64,000 nucleotides of DNA, taken from Legionella quinlivanii (lineage in GTDB: Bacteria; Pseudomonadota; Gammaproteobacteria; Legionellales; Legionellaceae). Positions 37,780 to 47,369 of the stretch are shown here, piece by piece (position 1 is the stretch's first letter; every line of letters begins with the position of its first letter). The notes beneath the pieces are model-generated. The model was given only the letters and a program-made list of their open reading frames with translations, was not told where the DNA came from and made no database searches. Both the position numbers and the translations under genes were made by a program. The stretch is from assembly GCF_900461555.1 (NCBI RefSeq), contig NZ_UGOX01000001.1, forward strand, positions 3,423,501-3,487,500. The letters run 5' to 3'.

Positions 37780-38546
37780 TCATTCAGCATTCGGCTGATC
37801 GCTCCCACGTTATTACTGAATATCCAGCGCATCCCTCTGTGAACTTCGCGATAGAGCACATTTTTGGAATCCACAAAGCCAACCCCTACCTTTTGCTCGG
37901 CAAGCTTTAGTAGTTCAATTTTTTTGCTGGAAAAAAGCAGGTAATGACCTAAAACACCGCCATACTGCTGAGCCAAACTATCCTGACAGAAACGAGCCAT
38001 ATTATTATGCCCGGCAACTAATAACATGGCCTGCCTTGAGAAGAGCGTCAGTTCTCGAAATATTTCCTCATCCAGACTCAACAGATGATAATCAGTTTCG
38101 GATTGCAGAGAACTTAAAACCTCAAACAAAGCATCCTCGCCTGCAAATGGCGCCTTTAGCTCAATAAAGAAATGCAGCGAGTTCCCATATCGATTAATGA
38201 CCTCCTCGAGAGAAGGGATCATGGGCACTTCTTTTTTTAGTTCAGCAAAGCTTAGCTGATTTACCCACTGATTTTTTCCCCAGAGCCGATTCAAATCAGG
38301 ATCATGATGCACCACAGGCACTTGATCGGCAGTCATCTGAATATCAAGCTCAACCCCCCAGCACCCCAGCTTCAGGGCCCGGTCAAAAGCGGGCAGGGTA
38401 TTTTCAATGATCCGCAGCTTTTTGCTATGCGCTCCACGATGGGCAATTAGATAGACCTCTTGCAATAATTGATTTTGAGGCCGCCAACGCGGCACGCAGG
38501 CAAAGTATCGGTCTATACTTTTTTCAAGACACTCAAGAAAAGTCAT
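37767..38546 (-). CDS. Glycerophosphodiester phosphodiesterase family protein
   Basis: This 259-residue protein hydrolyses glycerophosphodiesters to glycerol-3-phosphate and an alcohol (family function). The catalytic core is visible: IAHRG with H36-R37, metal-binding E66 and D68 in GVELDIQ, and H80/H81-D82 in VVHHDPDL, the usual acid-base pair region. No signal peptide, so it is the cytoplasmic UgpQ-like type rather than periplasmic GlpQ. The C-terminal third (residues ~170-250) is more divergent, lacking a clear second E/K block, so substrate range is unsure. Confidence 0.88.
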   Translation of the reverse strand: MTFLECLEKSIDRYFACVPRWRPQNQLLQEVYLIAHRGAHSKKLRIIENTLPAFDRALKLGCWGVELDIQMTADQVPVVHHDPDLNRLWGKNQWVNQLSFAELKKEVPMIPSLEEVINRYGNSLHFFIELKAPFAGEDALFEVLSSLQSETDYHLLSLDEEIFRELTLFSRQAMLLVAGHNNMARFCQDSLAQQYGGVLGHYLLFSSKKIELLKLAEQKVGVGFVDSKNVLYREVHRGMRWIFSNNVGAISRMLNEPRD

Positions 38547-38631
38547 TCTGGGCTTTACTAAATAAAAAAAGTGTAGCAGCTTTTCATAACGCTGTTAATG
38601 ATGCTTTTTATATAAACCACGCAAATAATGA

Positions 38632-38660
38632 TTGACATCAGGACATTTCTTGAGTACCTT
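38632..38660 (+). promoter_or_regulatory. Promoter of tRNA-Leu
   Basis: A perfect -35 TTGACA (38632-38637) is followed after 17 bp by TACCTT (38655-38660). Transcription would start near 38667, just before the mature tRNA 5' end at 38670. Confidence 0.7.
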
Positions 38661-38669
38661 AGCCGCAAT

Positions 38670-38756
38670 GCCGAGGTGGTGGAATTGGTAGACACGCTAG
38701 CTTCAGGTGCTAGTGGGGGCAACCCCGTGGAGGTTCGAGTCCTCTTCTCGGTACCA
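38670..38756 (+). tRNA. tRNA-Leu (anticodon CAG)
   Basis: The 87-nt sequence folds as a class II tRNA. The acceptor stem 38670-38676 pairs with 38746-38752 (two G-U pairs), the anticodon stem CTAGC/GCTAG encloses TTCAGGT with anticodon CAG at 38704-38706, and a long G/C-rich variable arm (GGGG..CCCC) and GGTTCGAGTCC T-arm follow. The discriminator A and CCA are encoded. It reads CUG leucine codons. Confidence 0.96.
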
Positions 38757-38847
38757 TTAATAAATTTGTAACAGTTCAAATCAAATTAGCACGTAACACT
38801 TTAATTTATTACGACTTCTTCTCAGATATTTTTACCTATAAATCAAT

Positions 38848-39966
38848 TTATAGTGCAGGCTTTTCAGAGTCATTTAAATCCTCATCTGTATTTTCTTCTA
38901 TATCAAAATGCTGCTTTAAAACTTCAACCTGATGTTCTGTCAACTTCTCATTGGCAAAAAAACCTAAATTTGCTTCCAACACGTTAACGGCCATATTGGT
39001 TAATGGGGGTGTTGGCACATTTAGGTTGCAATCCATTCTTCTCACCCCATCAAAATCAACGGCCAATATCATTTTATCATTTTCATTAAAATGAACATCT
39101 GTTACCCAGGAACCAGTAGACATTGACTCCAGAAATTGGCCATCATCAAAGCGATGCAGGCTAACTACTTGGTTATCGTATTCTGGTATAAAAATATGAC
39201 AGCCGTCCGGTGTAACAAGAAAATCGTGAATCTGGGTATTGGTTGTTACAATTTCTCTTTTCTTTTGTTCTAAATCAAAATCATAGATACAAATAGCGGC
39301 GTGACTACCACTACAAACCAGGCTATATTTTTTATCTTTTTCGATTACTAGCTGAGCCGTATAAACAGGAAAGCCCGTGCCAATTTGCTTGATAAGTTTT
39401 TTACCCTTGATGGAATACACGTCAATACAACGCCCACCACCCGAACCACAGACCAAATAATCATCGTACATCCTAATATCATTATACCGGCGGCTTAATA
39501 GCCACTGTTCTGAAACATTTTTTGATTTGATGCCTATAAACACAAGCTCTGTTTGATATCTATCCTCTGCATGCATTCCTCTTCCTTCGAAATAAAAATC
39601 TTTATCGGTTTTAACAATAAGGCTATCGCCTTGCAATCCCACAAGACCTCCGTCAGAAAAAATATCTGTAGTCGCTCCATTAATAAGTTCCTCAGATATT
39701 CCTGACTCAATATTCCACAAATCGATAGAGCCACTATTGTTCCAACAAATGAACGATTGCCCATCCTCTAAAAACAGCATATCTGCAGGAGTGTAGCCTG
39801 GCTGTTTTCGTAATTTTTTGATTACTTGCAGGCTTTGACTGTTAACAACCTGAATATCATTATTTCTTGCGATAAGCAGATGTTTGCTCACTGAGGAATA
39901 AGCCGATTTATAATAACCGCGCTCGTTTTCTAATTGGGTTTTATTAGTCATTTTATCTTTTGCCAT
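38848..39966 (-). CDS. Beta-propeller (WD40-like) protein of unknown function
   Basis: This 372-residue soluble protein starts behind GGAGG and contains repeated beta-blade segments of the WD40/YVTN type (for example LLIARNNDIQVVNSQSLQVI, then SFICWNNSGSIDLWNIESG and HAAICIYDFD). About six to seven blades are spread over residues 25-330, followed by an acidic tail (ENTDEDLNDSE). No signal peptide or catalytic motif is seen. It is A/T-rich and lies 91 bp from the tRNA-Leu end on the opposite strand, a typical landing spot for acquired genes. Propeller proteins are protein-binding scaffolds; an effector role is only possible. Confidence 0.7.
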   Translation of the reverse strand: MAKDKMTNKTQLENERGYYKSAYSSVSKHLLIARNNDIQVVNSQSLQVIKKLRKQPGYTPADMLFLEDGQSFICWNNSGSIDLWNIESGISEELINGATTDIFSDGGLVGLQGDSLIVKTDKDFYFEGRGMHAEDRYQTELVFIGIKSKNVSEQWLLSRRYNDIRMYDDYLVCGSGGGRCIDVYSIKGKKLIKQIGTGFPVYTAQLVIEKDKKYSLVCSGSHAAICIYDFDLEQKKREIVTTNTQIHDFLVTPDGCHIFIPEYDNQVVSLHRFDDGQFLESMSTGSWVTDVHFNENDKMILAVDFDGVRRMDCNLNVPTPPLTNMAVNVLEANLGFFANEKLTEHQVEVLKQHFDIEENTDEDLNDSEKPAL

Positions 39967-40171
39967 GCAAACCTCCGCTTGTTCCTCTGTTTAAAAAACA
40001 TAATCATTCAATATCCTGCCTGTTTAATTATGGCTCCATATGATAATAAATTATATCTTAATAATGCCAAAGGGGCGTTACGCCTTTACTAAATTCAAAC
40101 CTAATGGAATTCATGTTGTGGTTTTTATTCCATTCTGTAAAATACCATTCGTTTTATCAAGGAGTGAGCCT

Positions 40172-40591
40172 ATGTTGTTACAAGTACAAGCGTTGTCACT
40201 TGCCTTAGCGGAAAAAATGGCGGAAGCGGCAGAGGCTTTTGCGCTTGAAAAGAGCTTAACTCTGGCGTTCGCCATTATGGATAATCATGGCAATCTGAAA
40301 TTGTTCAAGCGAATGGACGGTAATAATTTCGTTAGTGTGCGTATGGCTCAGCTTAAAGCAATGACATCGGCGAGCATTCCTGTGTCGACTAAAACACTCT
40401 CTGAGCGAAATACTGCTTATGCCAATAGCCCCTACACCTCAGTTCCCGATATTGTTTTTCTGGAGGGAGGCCTGCCAATAATAAGCAAAACAGGGCAGCA
40501 TCTGGGCTCAATTGGAGTTAGCGGAGCCAATCCTGAGCTGGACGGGCAGTGCGCGCAGGCAGCCCTCGCTGCCATCAAAGACTACTTATAA
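40172..40591 (+). CDS. GlcG/HbpS family heme-degrading/binding-like protein
   Basis: The ATG at 40172 follows AAGGAG; an upstream in-frame extension to 40040 lacks protein-like character. The ~139-residue product fits the GlcG/HbpS (DUF336) family: [45 protein letters not shown] and [21 protein letters not shown]. These small alpha/beta proteins form oligomers; some bind heme or corrinoids, and many have no known role. It overlaps the end of psd by 6 bp in a convergent arrangement. Confidence 0.87.
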   Translation: MLLQVQALSLALAEKMAEAAEAFALEKSLTLAFAIMDNHGNLKLFKRMDGNNFVSVRMAQLKAMTSASIPVSTKTLSERNTAYANSPYTSVPDIVFLEGGLPIISKTGQHLGSIGVSGANPELDGQCAQAALAAIKDYL

Positions 40592-41431
40592 CGCAGCAGA
40601 AGCCAGCTCTTGACCAAAGCGAACCGGAGAGCCGGCCTGCAAGGCATTTGTCCACTGTAATGGATGCTCATTGGTGAATAGTAAAACAACCGTAGAGCCT
40701 AACTTAAAAAATCCTACTTCACTGCCTTGTTTCAGCATGGTTTCAGCCTGCTGATATTCAAATGTCTGCACCTTTTTCTGACGCCGCAATTCACCGTGCC
40801 AGCTGGTGCCAATCGCTCCGACAATTGTTGCGCCCACCATGACCATCGCCATTAAACCCAAACGGGTTTCAAAATAAATAACCAGGCGTTCATTACGCGC
40901 AAATAGCTGGGGGATAACCCGCGCTGTGGTAGGCTGCACTGAAAATAAGCGCCCTGGGATGTAAACCATTTTGTGAAGCATTCCATCCAGCGGCATATGT
41001 ACGCGATGATAATCTTTCGGTGACAAATACAAGGTAATGAAATGGCCATCCTGAAACTGTGCCGAGGCTGGCTCGTTGGCCAGAAAATCAGCGACGGTAT
41101 AATAGCGCCCTTTCGCCTGCAGCAATTGCCCTTCGTTTATCCGACCCAGCTCGCTGACCACACCATCCACAGGGGAAATGATATCGGCTTTGGCAAGAGG
41201 GCGGCTCTCGGGCTTGAGATTGCGGATAAAAAACTCATTAAAACTCTTATAAATGGCCGGATCTTCCACCAATGCTTCCTGCATATTAACCCGGTATTTG
41301 GCGATAAATTGCCGGATAATAAAATTTTTAACCGCAGGGGATTTGACATCAGCGAGCAGGCCAGCCAAAACCGTCAACGCCTGCTTGGGTAACAGATACT
41401 GGGGAAACGTTTTAATAAAATCAATGAGCAT
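40586..41431 (-). CDS. psd: Phosphatidylserine decarboxylase proenzyme
   Basis: Psd converts phosphatidylserine to phosphatidylethanolamine at the inner membrane. The 281-residue proenzyme has [26 protein letters not shown], the catalytic His block [14 protein letters not shown], and near the C-terminus [12 protein letters not shown], where the LGST motif is the self-cleavage site that produces the pyruvoyl group on the alpha chain. E. coli Psd (322 residues) is somewhat longer at the C-terminus. The start faces the 659-bp spacer holding the family A repeat element. Confidence 0.96.
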   Translation of the reverse strand: MLIDFIKTFPQYLLPKQALTVLAGLLADVKSPAVKNFIIRQFIAKYRVNMQEALVEDPAIYKSFNEFFIRNLKPESRPLAKADIISPVDGVVSELGRINEGQLLQAKGRYYTVADFLANEPASAQFQDGHFITLYLSPKDYHRVHMPLDGMLHKMVYIPGRLFSVQPTTARVIPQLFARNERLVIYFETRLGLMAMVMVGATIVGAIGTSWHGELRRQKKVQTFEYQQAETMLKQGSEVGFFKLGSTVVLLFTNEHPLQWTNALQAGSPVRFGQELASAAL

Positions 41432-41508
41432 ACAATTACTGCAACTAAATATTGAGCCTAATCATAAGTGAAATCATGGGCGGTGTCACCTGACTTGGAG
41501 AACATCGA

Positions 41509-41917
41509 TATCTAAACATCTCTGAAAACAGAGTTTGCTCCTCGCGTCTACGTTCCTCGTGTGTCCCTGAGAGATGGTCACAAAATTTGAACATAATACA
41601 TTGATTTATAATCATAATGTTAAACCTCTACGTACCCCGCTTTATGCGGGGTATCCAGACAATGCGTCTGATTGGCAAACGCATTTTAAAACGCACTATC
41701 ATTTTTATGGATACCCCGCATAAAGCGGAGTACGTAGACTCTTACGGAGTACGTAGGCTCTTACGGAGTACTTAGGCTCTTACGCGGTACGTAGACTCTT
41801 ACGGAGTACGTAGGCTCTTACGCGGTACGCAGGCTCTTACGCGGTACACAAGCTCTTATAGGATAGTTAAATTTTGTGACCATCTCTCAGGGACAAGCCG
41901 AGGGGGATGGGTAGATA
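41509..41917. mobile_element. Nested hairpin-repeat element (family A copy 2), MITE-like
   Basis: The ends are imperfect inverted repeats TATCTAAACAT (41509-41519) and the complement of TATCTACCCAT (41907-41917). The first ~52 bp match the left arm of the 28568 element. Where that element has its hairpin, this one carries a 334-bp segment bounded by a perfect 27-bp inverted repeat (41562-41588 and 41869-41895). Inside are two inverted hairpin modules (41628-41656 and 41709-41737, one mismatch) and seven 19-bp tandem repeats. No coding frame is credible. It fills most of the 659-bp spacer between psd and the 713-aa gene. Confidence 0.8.
41733..41865 (+). repeat. Seven 19-bp tandem repeats
   Basis: Units of CGTAGGCTCTTACGGAGTA or close variants (GCGGTA endings in units 3, 5 and 6) start at 41733, 41752, 41771, 41790, 41809, 41828 and 41847; the last is degenerate. 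The first unit overlaps the end of an inner inverted module, whose GGAGTACGTAG end appears to have seeded the array. Confidence 0.9.
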
Positions 41918-42090
41918 CCAATGGACTGGAAACAGGTCTTTCGCAAAGCATTTACAATTGCGCTGTTCTATGGCTAATTAATAGTTGGCTTTAAAAGTAT
42001 TCAAATGTGGACATCAGGAAGATTTCTCTGCTTTGAAGAGGTTGATTTATCAAAAACTAATCAATATGAGCCAGCACGGAGGGCCCACTT

Positions 42091-44232
42091 ATGAAGGAAG
42101 GACATTCTCGTATTCCCTATCGTTCGATGCAAGACCATTCGCGGCTAAACATTGCTGCAAGACCCTTTTATGATGAACTCTGTTACACCGAAGAAGAATT
42201 ACAATTCAGACAACGCGTGATTAATCTGCGAACAGCGAGCAAAATCGATGCCCAGTTGCTGAGCACAGAAGACAGCTGGTTTAATGAAGATAAAACCCAG
42301 GCTTTTTCTGCAGTGAATGAGGGCTCATGGCTGTTGAGTGTGCAATATCGGCCACGCCACGAACTGAGCCTGGACGACTTTCATGCCGAAATCCTGCCTC
42401 CCCAGCGGGTAAGCTGGACGGGTTTGAGTATGATGATGAGGCAAATTGGCGATTACCTCCTGATTAGAAATGATGCGCTTAGCAAGGCTCATCTTAACCA
42501 GCCATTTAATTATGTGTTACTGGACAGCATGCAGATTCTGCGAAAACTGGCTGCCATCAATGATGCAGAATATGTTAGTGAACAATTGCAGTTGTTCACC
42601 CAATATTTACGGGCAGTCGAGGTGATGACCTCCCCTATGGCGGGCAGCGATCGCTTGTTTTTGGCGGATTGTCGCAGTGCCATCGAAAAAGACATTCAAT
42701 TTGACATCCAGCAAAAACTGCAATCCCGACAGTTTAAGATAAAAATCGAACGCCTTCATCATGAGCTGACCAATCTTGCCCAGAAAAGACACACAGGAAT
42801 GCATTTTGCTGTAACCGCTTACGATGCAAATCCACACCCTTTCTGGGAGCTCTACAAAGACGCACAAACGATTGGCTCCCAGCGCGAGTTTCCTACCCTG
42901 GCTGCCAAACATTGTGCACTAATCGTCAGTGAAACAACTGAGCTTGCTCCAGAGTCCGTCAGTACTATCGCTGCACCTGAATCCATTCGTCTGACTGCCG
43001 AGGATTTGAAACAGTGCCCTGGTTTTAAGTTTATCGATAATCTGCCATCAACCGTTCATGAAGCTTACGGCCAGGCAATTAGTGATTTACAGGAAGTGTT
43101 AAGATTTCAAAATATTCTTGAGCAACTGTCACAGCTGCTCGATCAGGCCGGGGAAGTGTTTACCATCACGCAATTTCGCTCGCAAATGCTTGATCTCTTT
43201 GAAGGAATTGAACTGTTCGTACAACGTTCGCAAGCCCCGGTTATGGAGGTATTGGAAGCCAATAGTGCCGCCTATCATCAATCCATTCAAGACAAACAGG
43301 ATATTCGCTGGTGGGAAAAATGGATTTCAGATAAGCCCGAAAAAATTGACAGCTTTATTAACAATCAGGATAATTTGTCACGATTTGGGGTAACTCCTGT
43401 TAATCTGCAGCAGGTTGAAAAGCAGATTATGGAACAAACGAATCAAATAAAAACGCACCTCCATCAGTTCGCCACCGAGGAAAAGCAGCTGGAACTCATC
43501 AGCTCGGCCAAAGAGCTGATGGGACAAGTGATGAGCTCAATGCAATCCTGGGTTAATCAGCAAAACCGTCTTGCCGGCCTTCCTGAAAAACCACTGAATC
43601 AGGCAATTACAAGGTCCTATCCAAAACCACATTCATTGTCCGAGACCAAAACACAGGAACCAGCAAAAAAAAATCGCTCGCCCGTAAAAGAAAAGACGAT
43701 TGCCAAACGGCCTGAACGATCCCGGTTTTTTAAATCCACCCCGGAGCCTCTTAACCAGATGTTTATTTCACCGGTCAAAAATTCTCACCGGGCATTGCCC
43801 GCCTATAGCCCGCCCCCAATAACCGCAAGCTCAAATGAAACTACAAACCAGCAGGCAGCAACCATCAATCCGCTTATCTTTTTTAGCATTCTTATTTTAT
43901 TGCCTTTGGGAATTATATTGCTCAAATTGCTTTATGATCGTTACTGGGCAAATGTGTCAATCCTTAGCGCTCCCCGGGAAGTCAATCTTTTACAATATGA
44001 AGAAAATCTAGTTAAAGCGGAGGACTCATTAGCATTGATTGCTGGCTATGTCAGTGCTTCTGGTGATGAAGAGCAAGAGACTCTTCTCGAAGAGTTTAGC
44101 GACACCGTTAGTAGGTTAAAATCCCGACAGAAAGCGATGCGCTATGATCAAAACGCATTGGATAGCTTGCTGGAAGAGTTAAATGACTTTATCGAGGACC
44201 ATCATCTTTCAAATAGCCGCCCTAAACCTTAG
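42091..44232 (+). CDS. Large helical protein with one C-terminal membrane helix, unknown function
   Basis: This 713-residue protein starts behind GGAGGG (spacing 8-9). No family is recognised. Residues ~1-480 are mostly alpha-helical and soluble. A proline/serine/basic linker follows at ~495-585. A single strong membrane helix lies at ~592-612 (INPLIFFSILILLPLGIILL), and the last ~100 residues are acidic and coiled-coil-like. The tail-anchored layout with a large cytoplasmic domain fits host-membrane-directed Legionella proteins, but this is inference. It is divergent from psd across the repeat element and convergent with the kinase-like gene. Confidence 0.65.
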   Translation: MKEGHSRIPYRSMQDHSRLNIAARPFYDELCYTEEELQFRQRVINLRTASKIDAQLLSTEDSWFNEDKTQAFSAVNEGSWLLSVQYRPRHELSLDDFHAEILPPQRVSWTGLSMMMRQIGDYLLIRNDALSKAHLNQPFNYVLLDSMQILRKLAAINDAEYVSEQLQLFTQYLRAVEVMTSPMAGSDRLFLADCRSAIEKDIQFDIQQKLQSRQFKIKIERLHHELTNLAQKRHTGMHFAVTAYDANPHPFWELYKDAQTIGSQREFPTLAAKHCALIVSETTELAPESVSTIAAPESIRLTAEDLKQCPGFKFIDNLPSTVHEAYGQAISDLQEVLRFQNILEQLSQLLDQAGEVFTITQFRSQMLDLFEGIELFVQRSQAPVMEVLEANSAAYHQSIQDKQDIRWWEKWISDKPEKIDSFINNQDNLSRFGVTPVNLQQVEKQIMEQTNQIKTHLHQFATEEKQLELISSAKELMGQVMSSMQSWVNQQNRLAGLPEKPLNQAITRSYPKPHSLSETKTQEPAKKNRSPVKEKTIAKRPERSRFFKSTPEPLNQMFISPVKNSHRALPAYSPPPITASSNETTNQQAATINPLIFFSILILLPLGIILLKLLYDRYWANVSILSAPREVNLLQYEENLVKAEDSLALIAGYVSASGDEEQETLLEEFSDTVSRLKSRQKAMRYDQNALDSLLEELNDFIEDHHLSNSRPKP

Positions 44233-44261
44233 GGCGTGCTTTTAAGTTTTGACAGGAAGAA

Positions 44262-47144
44262 TCAGGAAAAACTGAGCGCTGACACTGGGTTCTGACCAGA
44301 TTTCGCTCCATTTTTTTCGCTATCTCTGTGCGTATCCACCGGAGTTTCCGCAAGGGCTTTAGCAAGTGAAGGAGGGGCCTTTGCTGCCTGCGGTTGAACT
44401 ACCGTTTTGTCTTTGGACAATTTACGTAAATCCTCAAGAAACTTGTGCGTAATATCTGTAGTTTTCATTGGCCGAACCGAATCATAAGCCCCAAAGGTTT
44501 CTAACTCATTATCCGTCTCAGATATCTTAAACTCCGCAGAGCTGGCGCTGCTACCATGTTTTACAGCCCGTTCGTGGACAGCATATTTGCTTTGCATATC
44601 CGCCAGAATTGCTTTTACCAATACCGAATTGAGTGAACCATCATTAATTGCACCGTTCGTTAAAATCATCGCCAGAATATTGCTGCGTGAATAGCCGAAT
44701 TTCTTATCAAAATAAGTGGATACTTCCTGATCTCTCACCTTGGTTGTTACGAAAAAGTTATAAAACTGTACCCCAAGACTGGCCGGTTCAAGATACTTTT
44801 TGACACAATCATCAATAAACTTCCGAAAGTCCTCTTCTGTTTTAAACGAGTCTACCCATTTGTACATTGCATTATGAAAATTAGAAACAGCGCTTACACT
44901 CCGACTGTGAATAAATTTTTCATTGGTTCTGGAGTAGTTCATAATTCGCTGCGTGTAAGCAGCACTGTTAAATACTTTTGTATTGATGGCATGTCTGACA
45001 CTGGCAAGATTGCAGCCCACCTCGTCCTGAAAATCGACAAGCATGCTGTTAATCAGATTATTGACCAGATGGGTATTCAGTGAGGTAGTCTCATGGCCGC
45101 CCTCGCTAAAAATCCAGGCCAGTTTTTCAGAGCCTTTGAGGCGAGTCGTTTTGATATAATTCAATACACTGGTTGCACGGTAACGATTAGTAAACCAGCT
45201 GAAAGTGCCAGGCGTATAATTACGCTCAATAATCTCTGCTATAAAATTAGTTAAAGCCGAATCGCCATTCTTCCCGCTGATCTCATCCTGCTCATCCGCC
45301 CAGGCAAATAATTGCTTAAAGCAAGCATCCATGACCTGCGGATCGACATGTGATTTTAATTTGATATTGGATTGTGTTTCTTTGTTGCCATACAAAGGCA
45401 TATCATCTCGACTGATATACCTCGACCACTTCATGATCGGTTTATAGCGGTCTATTTTATCCAGTATATTGGTAAAATCGGTTGCTTTACCTGTTGTTCC
45501 CAAATGATCCAGAATGCTCTTTTCATGCTTATTAACGGTGTCTTGCATCCTCTCAAGAAAAACTGCATTCGTTCTTTCGCTTAAATTAAGAAGATCGGTA
45601 CGAAAATAAGTATCCGCTATGTCGTGAAGCTCTTTGTGAAAGGCCCTGATTTCCTGTAAGGCAAGGTATTCAGGATTATCTGGTCTGCAATTGACGCTGA
45701 TTTTCGATAAGTCAGTAGCCTTTGACAGCAATTGCCAGGACTCTGTGGCAGTTGACTTATCCAATCCCGGCAAATTATCGTCAATGGAAGGCAATGTTTG
45801 CTGGCTGAGAAGGTTAATAATTGACCTTTCCAAATTATCCAGCCCCAATAAAATTTGATTCACATGAGGCAAAAACGAATCTCGCCAGATTTTATGGAAA
45901 CGTTTGGAAATTTTCTCGTCATCATATTTGCAGAGATCACTCATGCAATAGGCTGGACACATCGCCTCCATCTTTTTTAGTTTCTCAAGAGGCTCATCTG
46001 TCGCAGTAAGCTTTCGTTTCTGAATTTCCTGTATTAACCGGGAATGAGTTTCCACTGCCTCAGCAGTCTTCTTGTTTTGAGTAGCAGTCCATTCTTTGAT
46101 ACGCTGGACAACCTTGGGCTTTTTCTCCAGAAATGTATTAAAACTGGGAACCTTAAGCTGCCTTCTGTTGGCATCACTCCCTGGATACCCGACTACCGCA
46201 CGGTATAATTCATCATACTCTTCCTGACTCACTGCAAGCATGTGATTAACAAATGATTCCTTATCAGTGGTTGCATTAAATAGCTTACTGTTTGCCGCCT
46301 CGAGATCTTCTATTTTTTTTCCGGAAAGACTTCGATAATCCAATGGCTCATCGCCCAGGTATTCGGTGAGACGAGACCGCAACACATCAGGATCGTAAGT
46401 TAATAATTCATAGGTAAAGGCCTCAAACATCTGCTCTTTAAATTCTTCACTACCTGCGAGATCACGAAAAGCACTGGTTGAGCGGTATTTTTTTAATAAA
46501 TTAAAATTTTCGGGATAACTGTTGGCTGGCCAATGCGTTCTTCCTTCAACAACCGGCAAATCACCAATTTGCGCGCTGGTAACACGAACTACATCCGGGT
46601 TGGTTACCATATCGATAGCTCTTGGCCCGCGAATGATTTTACTATAGCGGTCATGGCACATATCAAAATCAATACCACCAAACAGACTGAGATTGTCCGG
46701 GTGTCTGTCTTCATCCCCGATGCGCAGCCAGGCAGCAATTTGTCTTGCGACATTTTTCTCCAGCAAGGTCTGCATTGTCGGATCGACCCACATTTTCTCG
46801 ATGGCGTCAGCCGGCAGATCATCCGTTATTTTAAGCAGAGGCTTATAGTTTGGAAGATCAAAAGAAACCGTACCCACAATCTGGCCGTCGCGATAAACCA
46901 GTCGCTCCTCAGCCATAAACTCACCCATCGACAGGCGCAGAGACACACTACTCGCTACAGAATATTTTGCCAGCAAGACTGGATAAAGCTCATTATCAAC
47001 CGGCTTGAAAAACCCTTTCTTGATTGAACCATCAGTGTCCAGAAATTCAACGCGGCTTATCGTATGACCAGAAGTTGGAACGGGCGTCCCAGAGGTGGTA
47101 AATGTTAATTGATTATGCTGAAAGGCCTTCAATGGCAGCGACAT
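44262..47144 (-). CDS. Phosphoinositide-kinase-like protein, probable MavQ homologue (candidate Dot/Icm effector)
   Basis: This 960-residue protein starts with AAGGAT upstream. Its N-terminal ~200 residues have the atypical kinase signature of PI3/PI4-kinases. A GFFKP loop supplies a candidate ATP lysine (K47). The catalytic loop is GDEDRHPDN with D146, H148 and N151. The metal-binding segment IDFD has D159. L. pneumophila MavQ (Lpg2975), a PI 3-kinase effector, is reported with catalytic D147, H149 and D160 (recalled), offset by one residue. MavQ also lies, as I recall, near the atp operon. The rest is helical. The kinase fold is well supported; MavQ orthology is likely but unverified. Confidence 0.72.
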   Translation of the reverse strand: MSLPLKAFQHNQLTFTTSGTPVPTSGHTISRVEFLDTDGSIKKGFFKPVDNELYPVLLAKYSVASSVSLRLSMGEFMAEERLVYRDGQIVGTVSFDLPNYKPLLKITDDLPADAIEKMWVDPTMQTLLEKNVARQIAAWLRIGDEDRHPDNLSLFGGIDFDMCHDRYSKIIRGPRAIDMVTNPDVVRVTSAQIGDLPVVEGRTHWPANSYPENFNLLKKYRSTSAFRDLAGSEEFKEQMFEAFTYELLTYDPDVLRSRLTEYLGDEPLDYRSLSGKKIEDLEAANSKLFNATTDKESFVNHMLAVSQEEYDELYRAVVGYPGSDANRRQLKVPSFNTFLEKKPKVVQRIKEWTATQNKKTAEAVETHSRLIQEIQKRKLTATDEPLEKLKKMEAMCPAYCMSDLCKYDDEKISKRFHKIWRDSFLPHVNQILLGLDNLERSIINLLSQQTLPSIDDNLPGLDKSTATESWQLLSKATDLSKISVNCRPDNPEYLALQEIRAFHKELHDIADTYFRTDLLNLSERTNAVFLERMQDTVNKHEKSILDHLGTTGKATDFTNILDKIDRYKPIMKWSRYISRDDMPLYGNKETQSNIKLKSHVDPQVMDACFKQLFAWADEQDEISGKNGDSALTNFIAEIIERNYTPGTFSWFTNRYRATSVLNYIKTTRLKGSEKLAWIFSEGGHETTSLNTHLVNNLINSMLVDFQDEVGCNLASVRHAINTKVFNSAAYTQRIMNYSRTNEKFIHSRSVSAVSNFHNAMYKWVDSFKTEEDFRKFIDDCVKKYLEPASLGVQFYNFFVTTKVRDQEVSTYFDKKFGYSRSNILAMILTNGAINDGSLNSVLVKAILADMQSKYAVHERAVKHGSSASSAEFKISETDNELETFGAYDSVRPMKTTDITHKFLEDLRKLSKDKTVVQPQAAKAPPSLAKALAETPVDTHRDSEKNGAKSGQNPVSALSFS

Positions 47145-47369
47145 GGCTCATCCTTAAAATTTCTGTGCAATGCAGAATATTCATATTAAGCAGAAATCTT
47201 GCCAGAATTCAATAGTAGATTGCTTATTAATTAACCTTATGTAGGATGATCCAGAATCAGAGTGCAAAAAAAGATCAAGGAAAGATTGAGATTTATTCAA
47301 TCCAGGATAATTACATGAATAATAAGGATTTCATGTGTTCATAACAAATGAAGAAGGAATCCATTCCCG

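Noticed and set aside
38737-39966. Prophage or island attachment at tRNA-Leu
   Set aside because: No duplicated tRNA 3' segment and no integrase gene were found in the window.
40040-40171. N-terminal extension of the GlcG-like protein
   Set aside because: It lies outside the conserved family length and AAGGAG precedes the later ATG.
41733-41865. Tandem repeats as a CRISPR array
   Set aside because: Units are directly contiguous at 19 bp with no unique spacers, and no cas genes are present.
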